Source: Buddleja alternifolia | Lineage: Eukaryota > Streptophyta > Magnoliopsida > Lamiales > Scrophulariaceae | DNA length: 64,000 bases | Assembly (NCBI GenBank): GCA_019426215.1 | Contig: CM033403.1 | Location: 1,183,001-1,247,000, forward strand | Direction of reading: 5' to 3' | Part shown: positions 1 through 10,463 of the stretch, piece after piece | Layout of the letters: every line of letters begins with the position of its first letter | How positions within the stretch are numbered: position 1 is the stretch's first letter | Notes under the pieces: model-generated | The model's input: the letters and a program-made list of their open reading frames with translations, nothing else | The model's database searches: none | What the model was told of the DNA's origin: nothing | Translations under genes and position numbers: made by a program

Positions 1-407
1 AACAGGCCGTTAGGGAGTGAAGTGGATAACCGGCCGACTAATTTCAGTATACGCACAGAATGATCTATTCCAAACGCCACCCACTCTTGCCTTATCCAAT
101 GCAATGCCTCACCCCCCATTGGTAACTCAAAGCTCAAGGTTTCAACCACACTTTCATTATGTTCAAGTATAGTGCGATTAACAAAATGAATAAAATCTAA
201 ACCATGATAACCCCTTTGTTCGAAACGGTTAATATCGAATAAAAGAGTAGGGATGGAATACCAACAATGTTGAAAATATTTTGATAAAAGACCCATTCGG
301 GCTGCCTCCACAATGCATGCATCCCTTGATAGCCTTCCCATAACATGAAAAATTATATCCTCACAAAGGAAACTAAGTTCATTATTAGAAATTGTACCTC
401 GTTCCAT
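1..407 (-). CDS. F-box protein, N-terminal part (partial, runs off left edge)
   Basis: On the minus strand an ATG at 407-405 opens a frame with no stop down to base 1, about 135 codons. It begins MERGTISNNELSFLCEDIIF and continues with HVMGRLSRDACIVEAAR and LLSKYFQHCWYSIPTLLFD. This is the plant F-box pattern: L-x-E/D-D-I-I near the start, then the S-K-x-W-x-x-x-W-x-x-x-P helix, here with Y and C at usual Trp/Leu positions. The part after it (FVNRTILEHNESVVETLSFE) is what precedes the LRR region in F-box/FBD/LRR proteins. Known for the family: the F-box binds Skp1-like ASK adaptors in SCF E3 ligases and the LRR/FBD part selects substrates. LRR and FBD exons would lie left of the window. A related truncated copy lies at 2468-3661 in the same orientation, suggesting a tandem cluster. 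Functionality cannot be judged. Confidence 0.75.
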   Translation of the reverse strand, partial: MERGTISNNELSFLCEDIIFHVMGRLSRDACIVEAARMGLLSKYFQHCWYSIPTLLFDINRFEQRGYHGLDFIHFVNRTILEHNESVVETLSFELPMGGEALHWIRQEWVAFGIDHSVRILKLVGRLSTSLPNGL

Positions 408-1305
408 GGTTATTATATGAATTATCCTCTGTCTCGCTCGCGGATTGTAACACAGTTGTATTGCTCACGAAAGATGCCGGCGGCGAAGGCTGAAGATTTT
501 GGCAATTTGGGGCTTTGGGGAAGACTGAGATTTGGGGCTTTGGCGATTTGGGGGTTCAGTTTGGGGACTTAGATTAGCGATTTGGGGGTTCAGTTTGGGG
601 TTAGCTTTAATTATATTCTTTGTAAAATAGTGATTATATAGTTAAAGGTAAAGGTACACGAAGTCTCTTGACATTAAAGTGAGCACGACTCTTGACATTA
701 AAGGACACGGCGGCTGAGTAAAAAATGTCTGCTGAGTAAAACCAAAAATGTCTCTTGACATTAAAGCGAGCACAGTCACATGACTCTTGAAATTGGTAAG
801 GGCATATTTAGCTTATTCGGTAAAAAAATAGTGATAAAAGAGATAAGGAAACAACTTTAGGGTACAAAAAATTATTATTAAACACAAGCACATTATTAGA
901 CATTATTTAATGATAGATATATCTTTTTAAAGTTAAAAAAACACACGACTCTTGACATTAAAGGACATAATATATATGTATATATATTATACCATGTGAT
1001 CCGTCTACCTTTATTCCACTTAATTTTAGTCACAAGAATTCATAATTATGAAGGGGTATTAACAGTATCCCATTCATAATTACCATAGAAAAGCATATGA
1101 TTAAAGTGGAATCTTATTTTTTTGAATAGGAAATTTAACTTTGCTGACCATAATTTAGCATCCTAGGCTTCTTCTTGTAACTGGAATGGACTTGGGGCCA
1201 ATTTAATCGCTAATGTACTTTGTGATGAGGCCATTCACCTTTTAAGTTCTATAAATTATTTACTTCATTAATAAAAATGATATTAAATGTGAGAATAAAA
1301 TTAAA
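408..1305. other. Intergenic; short dispersed repeats
   Basis: I see no gene here. The stretch upstream of the F-box start holds two copies of a 24-bp GCGATTTGGGGGTTCAGTTT-type repeat near 546-569 and 578-601. At least four copies of CTCTTGACATTAAAG occur between 660 and 965, three of them close to GAGCAC or GGACA. The remainder is AT-rich low-complexity sequence. Any promoter for the F-box gene would be here, but no element is distinct enough to call. Confidence 0.6.
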
Positions 1306-1405
1306 TAATAAAAACAAAACAAAATGAAAAATGTAAGTTTCTTGACTAGAACTCAAGACCTCGAATGCAAACTTGGAATGCTACCACTACACCACAAGCA
1401 ATATT
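1306..1405 (-). repeat. tRNA-derived SINE-like fragment
   Basis: Read on the minus strand, the sequence near 1405-1380 contains GGTGTAGTGGTAGCA, a good match to an RNA polymerase III A box. Near 1360-1343 it contains GAGTTCTAGTC, a degenerate B box. The spacing fits a tRNA-like head, and an A/T-rich tail follows (1340-1306). There is no clear cloverleaf, so it is not a functional tRNA gene. A plant SINE or SINE head is the best reading. No target-site duplication was identified. Confidence 0.45.
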
Positions 1406-1727
1406 TATTGAGGATATAGAATTTCAAGCCCAAGATCTTTCTTTTAAATAAGGAAACAACATTAGGTACAAAAAATTATTCTTTCTACATATATATAAGA
1501 GCGACAGCACACTCCTCTCCGTCAGTCGGGTGCACGAAGCACCGGATCCCGCCCCTTTTGATTTTCTTTTTCTTTTTGCCCTTTAAGAAAACGACGCCGT
1601 TTATAAAGCTGAATTCCCTGTTCATTGTCTCCTTCACAAATCGCAGGCTCCTTCGGCCTCTCTCTATTCTGCCCGACGCCGCCTCCCCCTGACTCAACCT
1701 TTACTACACCGCTTTAGAGACCGATTG

Positions 1728-1914
1728 ATTAGCGACTGAATTAGAGACCGATTTAGAGACCGATTGATTTCCGTCTCTAAATCGGTAGCTAATTGGTTGA
1801 TTTACTCCCCTAAGTTAGAGACCGAATAAGTCGGTCTCTAATTTTCAAATTAGCTACCGATTTAGAGACGGAAATCAATCGGTCTCTAAATCGGTCTCTA
1901 ATTCAGTCGCTAAT
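1728..1914. repeat. Perfect 67-bp inverted repeat (hairpin)
   Basis: Bases 1728-1794 and 1848-1914 are exact reverse complements of each other by direct comparison, separated by a 53-bp loop. The loop contains a smaller palindrome (TTAGAGACCGAATAAG paired with CGGTCTCTAA). The arms consist of repeated TTAGAGACCGA/TCGGTCTCTAA modules. A transcript across it would fold into a long perfect double strand and could be a small-RNA source. It resembles the subterminal arrays of plant CACTA elements. Confidence 0.85.
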
Positions 1915-2155
1915 TTGAAAATTAGAGACCAATTGATTTCCGTCTCTAAATCGGTAGCTAATTGGTTGATTTACTCCCCTAAGTTAGAGACCGAATAATT
2001 CGGTCTCTAATTTTCAAATTAGCTACTGAATTAGAGACCGATTTAGAGACCGATTGATTTCCGTCTCTAAATCGGTAGCTAATTGGTTGATTTACTCCCT
2101 TAAGTTAGAGACCGAATAATTCGGTCTCTAATTTTCAAATTAGCTACAAAACCGA
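1731..2155. repeat. Tandem and inverted TTAGAGACCGA module array
   Basis: A unit of roughly 120 bp starts with GATTGATTTCCGTCTCTAA, passes GGTTGATTTACTCC and ends with TTCAAATTAGCTAC. It begins near 1762, 1931 and 2052. The first two copies are separated by an extra inverted segment, which creates the 67-bp palindrome. The same TTAGAGACCGA motif fills 5556-6040, so the two blocks probably belong to one transposon family (CACTA-type subterminal repeats, by inference). No coding potential is seen. Confidence 0.8.
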
Positions 2156-2332
2156 TTTTTTCTAGACATCTCATGATTATGTGAAATATATGTGTGGATA
2201 GCTATATGTGTCTAGTTTTATCAAAATATATGTGCCTAATAATTCATCTTAATATGTGAAACTAGACACATAGGGCTATCCACATAAATATCGCCCATAA
2301 TCATGAGATATCTAGAACAAATCAGTTTTGTA
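2148..2332. repeat. Imperfect inverted repeat, MITE-like
   Basis: The left arm (from AAAACCGATTTTTTCTAGAC at about 2155 through the Y-shaped region to TGTGTCTAG at about 2215) pairs with the right arm (CTAGACACATAGGGC near 2265 to AATCAGTTTTG near 2332). Pairing is imperfect over about 70 bases, around a short centre. This is the structure of a small foldback element or MITE. No target-site duplication was recognised, and it adjoins the TTAGAGACCGA array. Confidence 0.55.
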
Positions 2333-2467
2333 TTCAAAATTAGCAAAAAATCTGTCGGCTTGAAACTATCACTAAAAATGTATACCATTAGTGACACAGA
2401 CACTACAAGGAAACAAATGTTGGATCAAATTGATACTTCGAGCCACTGTAAAATTCTTGTACAATTT

Positions 2468-3661
2468 TTATTCTTCTCTTATTCTAGGGTAAGCCCCTTT
2501 TATGAAACGAATTTGCACATTGTTTGATGCGGTAGCTTCATACGCTCTAATTGATGCCCTCTTATACACACCAATTGGATCATCAAAAAATTGATTAACA
2601 CAATAGATATTTAGTGTACCCAACTCAGTTGCTTGCGACAACACGTATAGAATGTAGCTTAGCTCGCAATCAGAACCCGAGAAGTTGAAGATCGTGACAT
2701 GATTCAATGCTTCCAATCCCATTGCTTGCAACTTCCAATCCTTTACGTAGTTGGATACACTAATGCCCGCGTTTTCCCATGGTACACCCTACACATGTTA
2801 AGTCAATTACAATTTTATTTTAGAAACCCAAACAAAGAACGTGTTTAATAAACCATGTAATAACTAATAAGCGACAAACCATAAAACTTAAAATATTACC
2901 ACCAAATCGACTTTAAGCTCATTCAAGCCTGTACATCTACTGATGAGCACCAATGTGACAGCAAGATTGTTAAGCAGCTTCGAACACCTGATCTCTAGGT
3001 GGTGCATATTAACAAAAAAGTATCTTGCCATAATGCGATGTAGAGACTCCACATGCGCCAACCTCTAAACAAACAATTCAAAAAAAAAAAAAATCAAAAC
3101 AACTTCTTAAAAGCATTTGCACTTATCCAAACAATGATAGATAGATATACCCTAACAAAATCAACCGGGACACGTGCTCGTTCGCTGGACAGCAATTCTT
3201 TCGTCATTTTTACAACCTCTCGAAGTAGTCGGTATGTCGAGCATGTTGATCCGATGTAGTGTCGATGACGGTGTACTCTCCATTGTAAAGAACGAGCTAA
3301 CGGCCTCAATACTTGTAAATGTCCCGAACCCTGTTCGTCTTGTTTCAATAATATAACAAGGACATCTACATTGGGGAAGTGTACTTTTATATTCACATTT
3401 CCTTGGGCCCGATTGAATGCCATTTTGAATATTTTTACAGAAGGCAAATATGCTTCAAATTCTGTTAGTCCTCTAAAATCACAATTGAATAACTGCAAAT
3501 CATTCTTTCTTTCAGAAGAAAATCTTAGAAGAAACTCGTGGATAGTTCTCTGGCCGGTACTGTGCACGGATTTGCCTTCAAGCATGCAAATTTATCGACT
3601 CCAATCATCGGTAAGCGTGAGATCTGGGTTTTCCTGATTATCAAATTCCCCAATTGTGTAC
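2468..3661 (-). pseudogene. F-box/LRR/FBD-type gene, 5'-truncated, C-terminal exons
   Basis: Three minus-strand exons join in frame. About 3661-3151 ends GTTAGG before a GTATAT donor. 3064-2900 follows a TTTAG acceptor and ends before GTAATA. 2788-2468 follows a TGTGTAG acceptor and ends in a stop. The middle exon reads as LRR (LAHVESLHRIMARYFFVNMH). The last exon carries an FBD-like segment (MGLEALNHVTIFNFSGSDCE). The first exon retains only the region just after an F-box and has an in-frame TAA at 3594-3592. No F-box is found upstream, so the copy is truncated and probably dead. FBD proteins normally serve as SCF substrate receptors. A possible start at 3585 after the stop would give a protein lacking the F-box. 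Confidence 0.65.
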
Positions 3662-5525
3662 TATTAGTTTCACTTTCTGTTTATTACCTGGTGTAAACAG
3701 CTTAGGTTTTGAGGGTGATTCGAATCGAGGGAAGAAACCGATAATTTTTTTTCCTTTCAACTTTCCGATTGTAGCAGACTGCTACAAACAGGTAGTTTGC
3801 TTAAATTTGTGGCGCACACTTCTTTCTAGAGGCGGTTTTTATCTAATATTTTTTCTTGTGGTCTTTTATATTTTTTGGGGTTACAGATAAGTAAGGATTT
3901 TGATTTTGGTAAACATGGAGATTTTGGGTTTTTGTAAGCATGCAGATTTTTGACAATTAGAGGTTCTTGGGGGTGGAAACCCAAATTAGGACTCTTGGAA
4001 AATTAGTAAATTTGAGCAAAAGTTAGTAAATTTGAGCATATCTAAAGATTATATTGATATTAGACTTAGTTATTAGGAAGTAGAAAATTTGCGGAATAGA
4101 CTATAAAGATCACAATGTTCACATTCTGTTGACGATAAAGGTTCGTATTCTTCCGCGAGGCCTGAAATCTTCATAATGTGATGGAGATTGCAAGTGAACC
4201 TGAAATCTCCATAATTACCTAAAAATGATTTGCAGTCTCCATCATATTTGGAGATTTCAGGTTCATATTCTCCATAAAGGTTCATAGTCTTCATTAAACT
4301 TGCATTAAGCTGCATATTCTTCACTTGGAATCTCTATAAACGTTAATGTGATTCTGAAATCTCCATAATTACCTAAAAATGACCAAAAATTTAAATACGA
4401 TCGCTTGTAACCGTTTCTTATTGTCACTTTTCCTTCTTTTATTTGGTGGCAAAAAATTGTGAACTTTGACGTCTGATTAATGAAGGTATATGGGCTCTAT
4501 TTTGTTGATGGAATTGAACTGTACCAAATTAATTATTGATATCCAAGTTTTACTTATGCTACACCTGATTGAAAAGAAGTCTTTTGTAAAGTTATGTGAT
4601 TACATTTACCTCCCAGACTTCTATGTGCAAAATTTGGTTTTAGGTAATAATTTTGATTTTGTATGTGTATATGGATGTGTGATCATATGTTGCTTGGAAC
4701 TATTTATCTCTACTCGTAGAGCATCTTCTAATCATATCATCATTCACTCATTACATGTTTGTTAATTGCAAGTTCCCCATTTGTATATATGGAAGACGCA
4801 AAGCAACTTAGTGAAGCAGTTAGAGCCCAGGGCTCAATTGGAATTTTTTGGCCAGTCTTTGTAGAATAAAAAAGGCTTTATGCTATATATAAGTTGGGAT
4901 TTTTGTAGACTATATATACTAATCATAGACTAGATTTTTGGCATGAAAAAAGGTATACTTATATTAATGTATAATTAAGGATGTTAATGTAGTGTCCGTT
5001 TAAGCACAAGGGTCCGTTTCCGCCTCGAGCACTTGGACCTCTTGATCCTTCATCGAGGATGAATGTAATTTTAGCATTAACCGTTAAGGGGGGGGAGTTA
5101 TGTGCATTACTATTCCGGTAAGATAGATTGCTATTACTTTTGAATTTATATAATGGGATATGATCACATGTTATGTTTGTCGGTTTTGGCTACTGGATTC
5201 TAACATTTGCACTCAATTTTCATGCAGTTTTTGTAGGATAGGAATCACCGGAAAGGGTCTCACGGGAATGGTTAGTTCGGAGAGGGGAAATACTGTGATG
5301 ATGAAAATAAAATTTGATGTACTATTATGATTTACTTAATTTGTAGAATGATAGTGTTAGGTTAATTGTGTTGAGGATTGTGTACAATATTGTTTTGAAT
5401 GGTGTTTATAATATTGTTTTGGTGAATGTTAAATTAGTTTGAAATTTGATGGTTATTTGATTCTATTAAATTGTTTGGAATCGATATGGTTCGATTTGAA
5501 TTTTGGAGAAAATTGATTAATTTAG

Positions 5526-5555
<30 letters not shown>
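3662..5555. other. No gene seen; internal sequence with a 26-bp direct repeat
   Basis: No protein family is recognised. A 26-bp direct repeat (TGAAATCTCCATAATTACCT plus AAAAAT) occurs at about 4201 and 4354, within a stretch of GGAGATT/AATCTCC words from 4130 to 4390. A G-rich run lies near 5090-5098, and an AT microsatellite at about 5525-5558. The small ORFs here have no recognisable domain. The segment lies between the FBD fragment and the right CACTA-type end, and may be filler of that element. Confidence 0.5.
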
Positions 5556-5557
<2 letters not shown>

Positions 5558-5806
5558 TTAGAGACCGAATTAGAGACGGAAGTATAAATATTATTTAGAG
5601 ACGGATTTAGAGACGGATTCATAGATAAATATTTAGAGACCGATTTAGAGACGGAATCAAATATAAATATTTAGAGACCGATTTAGAGACGGATTCATAG
5701 ATAAATATTTAGAGACCGATTTAGAGACCGAATCAAAGATGAATATTTAGAGACCGATTTAGAGACCGAATCAAAGATGAATATTTAGAGACCGATTTTG
5801 TGTCGG
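5556..5806. repeat. 38-bp tandem repeat, about six copies
   Basis: The unit is two adjacent TTTAGAGACCGA 12-mers followed by a 14-bp spacer such as ATCAAAGATGAATA. It repeats with small changes (GACCGA/GACGGA; TCATAGATAAAT/TCAAAGATGAAT). From 5806 to 6040 the motif continues in mixed orientation, with some copies TTAGCGACCG-like. This is the expected structure of a CACTA subterminal region, where the transposase binds repeated motifs. Confidence 0.8.
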
Positions 5807-6050
5807 ATAGCGACAAAATTTGGAGACCGATTGTATTTGAACAAGTTGTGCAGATAGAGACCGATTTAGCTACTGAATATTTCGGTCGCTAAATTTTAGA
5901 GACCGATTTTTTTCGGTCTCTAATTAGCGTCGAGCCGTTTAGTGTCGGATTTTAGAGACCGGAATTTCGGTCGTTAATTATTTTTAGAGACCGAATTTTG
6001 GCTTTTAGAGACCGATTTTTCGGTCTCTGATGCCCTGTTTTCTTGTAGTG

Positions 6051-7705
6051 GAGGGGCCTAACACAATAGGGTTGACTTTGGCCAAACTTTAATAAGAGCT
6101 CAAACTAATTCATTTTTGCTGATACATACGCGCTACCTCAGTTTTGCCCCCCTCTGTTGTACTGGGCCATTTTAGCAAGGAGAGGAAACGCCAGAGTATG
6201 ATGGAGAGATCTGATGGAGAGAGAGAGAGAGAGAGAGAAACTTTTGATGGAATTAAATAACAGTTCTAGTTTTTTTTTTTTTAAAGACATTTCTAAAAAT
6301 AAAATAAAACAAATTACCGAACTCGAGTCTGGCGGGGCTGAACAAAAATTTGGTCCTCGCCTGGACTGGTCTGCAATGGGCGGTCCAACAGGTTTACAGC
6401 GCAACACGACCCGTTTGATTTGTAGGGATGATTGTTCAATACTAGGCCTCAAAATTTCCCACATGGGTCTGAATATTTTTTATTTATTTATTTTTCTAAC
6501 GAGGGGGGAATTCCCGGTGACCTAATCTGACAAATTCGAACCAACAGTCATAACATGCACCTATCTCATGCCCGACATATCTTGATGATTGTAAATATGT
6601 TACTCGCTTGGTCCCAGGCTTCAGGAGCTTGTCACCTTAACTAAGATCCTCTTTAGCCAAACAATCGACTGTTTGATTTGCCTCACGTGGAATATGGTGC
6701 ATCCAAACAACCCAACCTCTCTTGAACCTGTCCCGAATTGACTATGTCAAAATGCAGGTGGGCATAAGTTCATCAGTTGACTATGTTTGTCATATCGTAA
6801 GCCTTATTGGGTTGATTGTAAACATTTAATTGACGTGGCTCAGATCCAATCCATCAAATATGAGTTTAATGGACTGTAAACTCTAATTCTGTGTGTCTAA
6901 ATAAGAATACGATTAGAACATCTAAACATGTATAAATTTCAACAAATCTCGCTCAATCTATATTCTGTCGTAAATATATGTTGATGTAAATTAAAATAGA
7001 CAAGTATATTGACACTCCATAATTATCATGGAAGCTCTGACTTTCACTTTTATATTAAAATATGGCAATAATGCCCGTAGAGTCTACAAAAACTATAACA
7101 CTCAAAATTAAATTCCATGACTTTTTATGTAATCAAAACAAGTTACTATATACTTACCCAAAAAAAGAAAGTTACTATATTGTATTCATTGCTTTATTAC
7201 ATCAAATAATAAATACATAAATTTAAAACATGAAAATTTTAGGGTTTTGTATGAAATCCTAAAACATAAGTTCGTCACTGAAAAATTTAGAGTATCATTA
7301 ACAATATAATCTACATAGTATGTCAAAATAAAAAATAACAAAAAATCAAATGAAAATGAAAATCACTTTCATTTTGATAGTTATTATCACCATGCTGTCA
7401 AATTCTATGTAATTGTTATAGCAGTCGATCTAGTAAAAATATTTTAAGCACAAGTAAATGCTGAAATTAGCCTCATCCTGATAAAAAGCAAAAAGAGAGA
7501 GAAAAACGAACATGTTAGAAATAGCTCATTATTTCTCGACTTGTATACAAAGAGACAAAACACATAAATATATATTTAAATTGGAATGCTTACAAAATAT
7601 TTTAAAAAATAAGGGGATAATTCACGCACTGCTTTCAAATTTTTGAATGGAGAGTTTTGTGTTTACATACAAGTATGTGTGAATTGCAATTGTTTGAACT
7701 TGCTA

Positions 7706-7738
<33 letters not shown>
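6051..7738. other. Gene-poor stretch with GA microsatellite
   Basis: A (GA)n run lies at about 6215-6238, with a poly-T run at 6270-6282. Apart from the RNase H remnant at 6637-6738 I recognise no coding sequence; the ORFs at 6138-6525 overlap on both strands and are composition-driven. From 6900 to 7700 the sequence is AT-rich, ending in a (TA)n run at about 7709-7738 that provides the target site of the next element. Confidence 0.5.
6637..6738 (-). pseudogene. RNase H (LINE/RVT_3-type) C-terminal remnant
   Basis: The minus strand encodes VWMHHIPREANQTVDCLAK followed within a few codons by a stop (TAA at 6639-6637). The H-I-x-R-E-x-N-x-x-A/V-D-x-L-A-K pattern is the C-terminal signature of the RNase H domain found at the end of plant LINE ORF2 and in related host-genome fragments. 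Only about 30 residues remain, with no upstream catalytic residues recognised, so this is a relic. The intact-length LINE at 39989-46134 has the corresponding segment in diverged form. Confidence 0.55.
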
Positions 7739-7742
<4 letters not shown>

Positions 7743-8242
7743 AGTAAAATTTATCAGTCAGAAATTTGTCATATGAATTATCACATGGGGTGGAGAATCC
7801 ACTCCAGCTCACGACGAACTAGGTTGGGGGTTAATGAATGTATAGACTGCACTCACTTTAAATGAGCTGCCTACGTACCCGATGAATGGGGATCAAGTCA
7901 GTTCGTAGTTCTTTATTGAAATTACTCTCAGACTTAGCCGGTGTATTTTTCTGAAGAGAGTAGATAATGATCCTTTCCCAGCTCCTCTAAGACATTTATA
8001 TGGAGCTGGTAGTGTGTTATGGGTTGTGGGCTCAACTTTATCAGTAGTCCATCGGGCTTAACAATATACCATTTATTTAGCCCTTAGACTATTAAAATAG
8101 TCTAAGTACTCTTATTAGGTCGTCAATCCTTTTGGGCTTAACTAGTATATTAACCGCAGACTTGATCCATGAGTGTGTCCCCGGCCTGAGCTTGGGGTAT
8201 GTTAATAACCATAATGCCTCTAAACATTTTTGGTGCACATCA
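7739..8242 (-). repeat. 3' LTR of the LARD-like element
   Basis: Forward-strand ends are TGATAGTAAAATT and GGTGCACATCA, giving the TGATG/CATCA-type termini shared with 23950-25612 and 51475-51977. The internal blocks GAGCTGCCTACGTACCCG and GGGATCAAGTC are conserved in all three copies. The adjoining tract 8249-8264 reads GAGAGTAGGGAGCA on the minus strand and would serve as the polypurine tract, placing this LTR at the 3' end. Confidence 0.75.
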
Positions 8243-10463
8243 TAATGCTCCCTACTCTCGAGTATACTGTATAGGATACCCGGGAGTAGAAATATTTGTG
8301 GACGTACGACAAACTTCATCGTTTCGGGGCATCTAAAGAGTCACCCTTTTGAACGGAGATATCTTAAGTGTTATCTCGAGGCAATGAAGGTGTTGACTTA
8401 AGGCAGCACCCGTGGCTACCACGAGGTTTGGCACCTCGGGATCGAGCATAGTGAGGTCGGATGCCTCAGGGTCGAGCACCGGGGGGTCGGATGCCTTGCA
8501 ATGCCAATGTGTGCAAGGTACTTCAATTTGGGTATGCATTTCATGTCTTAGGGGGGAGCTCTTAAGTTATGAACTTCTACCCCAATTGACTGATAACCTC
8601 AGAGGAGTTATTAAGTTGGTTGATGAGGCACTTTAGAAGAATTTTAGTTGGTGAGATGTGCTTTAAGCACACCTTTATTTGTGAGACGCGCCTCATAAAG
8701 AGGGGGCGCATACCTGGCCTAGGGGGAGACTTGCTCCTCGCCCATAGGAAGCTTGTCGTCTCGGAGGAGACTTAGAATTTTTAGGCCTCTATCTAGGGTT
8801 TAGCATCCCGAAGGAGACCTATAATTTTTTACCTCAATCCAAGAATTTGTACTCCGGAGTGGACTTGGAATCTATTATACGTGCCTTCGCCCTGAGGTGA
8901 GGGGGTAAGGGCTTTGGCCTCGAGGTATGGAGGCTATGTCTCTTGCCTCGAGGTGATGGAGCAAAAGCCTTGGTTCCACAACGGATAGGTAGGGTCCTTA
9001 GCCTCGAGATGAGGGGGCAAGGGCCTTGGCCTCGAGGTGTGGTGAAGAGGTCCCTTGCCTCGTGGTAAGGGGGCAAGAGTCTCTACTTCATGGCGAGTGG
9101 GCTAGATCCTTTGCCTCAAAGTAAGGGGGAAAAGTCCTTGACTTCTAGGTGTGGTGGTTGTTTTTTTCCTCATTGTAGTGTTGGAATTATTTCCTATGGC
9201 CTTTTGCACTTATTAGATGTTTTCATATGTAACACCCATGAATGAGGTTGGACCATACGTCGAAAATGTTTTTGCTCACCCATTGGGTAGCAGAATCCTC
9301 CCCTTCAAGAGGGATTTTTGTAGCTAACAGACGTATCTCCCTTACGTGAAGAGGAGGTCGCCCTGCTGTTGTCCCGGAGGGCCTCTTCTAGAGCCTCACG
9401 GCTGTGTGCCGTTGCGGCGTGTAGCCTTGGGGCTTTTTGCTGAGGTTGTTTGCCTCCGGGTAATTCCTCGCCTAGATGTTGTGCGAGTTACCTTGTATAG
9501 GCGGGTGATATTTGATGCCCTGGTCTAACCTCGTATGACATATTTACCTGTGAAAGATATGTTGGGCCTTTTTAGGCTTCAAGTAAGTCTTTACTTCTTT
9601 CTTCATGAGTTTATGAGCTTTAGCGGGGTATACCCCATGGCTTCATGAGCACTAGGTCAACTACTTAATTGATTGTTGTGCCCTGTGGCTTCATGAACAC
9701 TAGTGGGGTGTTTTGTACCCCTTGGCTTCATGAGCGCTAGTGGGGTGTTTTGTTTCCCTTATCATCATGAGCGCTAGTGGGGTATTTTGTATCCATTGGC
9801 TTCATGAGCGCTAGTGGGGTGCTTTGTACCCCGTGGCTTCATGAGTGCTAGCGGGGTACTTAGTCATTTTTATGCGCCTTTTGTAGGATTTTATGAGTGC
9901 CAAGAGTCCTAGCTTCTCTGGCGTTTTGCTATACTTGAGTATCACTTGCTAGCATCTCACTTAAAAAACACTAGCATTTTGTTAGCTAGTTACTCACTAG
10001 CTTTTTGAAAGCACTAGAATTTTCCAAGCTTGTTTAAACCCACCAACTTGGGAGGTATTTTATATTGAGATTTGTATCCCCCTAGGTAGATGTATATCCA
10101 CACATAGGGTTTATATAGAGGTGGGCATTAGGCCTCAGACTCGGAGTGAAGGGAGCCGGGTGGCGACCCCTTGGCCTCGCGGTCAGGGCGCGCGGTGTCT
10201 CATGGCAATGCAGCGAGGATTGATGCCTCGCAACTTGGCAGCGAGGCCTTGTTGCGTGTGATGCCCTGCGGTCTTGCCGCGAGGCCTTACGTTTGCCCCC
10301 AATGGCATGAGGTGCCTCGGGGCTAGGGTTCGGGGCGCGGCGTCGAAGCCGGCTTAACCCTTGTTGGTTTTTTGTTTTTGACTTAACATATAGCACATTC
10401 GTGCACTACTCATTGGCCCTTCATAGGCTTCGAGTAAATCTTTTATTTCTCTAACCCAGTTGT
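8243..10463. other. Non-coding internal region of the LARD-like element (left part)
   Basis: No retroviral domain is seen in any frame. The region is GC-richer than its surroundings and made of diverged, re-used phrases (GCCTCGAGGTGAGGGGGCAA types at 8880-9130; GCGAGGCCTTG types at 10140-10330). ORFs such as 8834-9076 and 10082-10396 arise from the base composition and have no recognisable fold. The copia element starts at 10464. Confidence 0.6.
9600..9862. repeat. 37-bp tandem repeat
   Basis: The word CTAGTGGGGT recurs with exact 37-bp spacing: its TAG starts at 9701, 9738, 9775, 9812 and 9849 (the last as TAGCGGGG), with a related copy at 9621. Each unit contains GGCTTCATGAGCGCTAGTGG and TTTTGTACCCC-like sequence. 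There are no unique spacers, so this is a simple tandem array inside the retroelement and not a CRISPR. Confidence 0.85.

Larger units (their letters stand above)
2401..6050. mobile_element. Candidate CACTA (En/Spm-type) element carrying an FBD gene fragment
   Basis: The left end CACTACAAGGAAAC (2401-2414) and the right end, reverse complement CACTACAAGAAAAC (6037-6050), match the consensus terminal repeat of plant CACTA transposons with one difference. The right 500 bp is packed with direct and inverted TTAGAGACCG modules typical of subterminal regions. The left end lacks such an array just inside it; a similar array lies outside at 1731-2155. The flanking 3-bp sequences (AGA and GAG) do not match. 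No TNPA/TNPD-like ORF is visible. If the ends are right, the element is non-autonomous and encloses the F-box/FBD fragment at 2468-3661. The left boundary is uncertain. Confidence 0.45.

Noticed and set aside
345..572. Plus-strand 75-codon ORF over the F-box start
   Set aside because: It is antisense to the F-box coding start, has no recognisable domain and is composed of the GGGGCTTTGG-type repeats.
1380..1400. tRNA gene on the minus strand
   Set aside because: A-box and B-box traces are present, but no acceptor stem or cloverleaf can be drawn; SINE-like relic preferred.
9600..9862. CRISPR-like regularly spaced repeat
   Set aside because: Units are contiguous without unique spacers, inside a plant retroelement; it is a tandem repeat.
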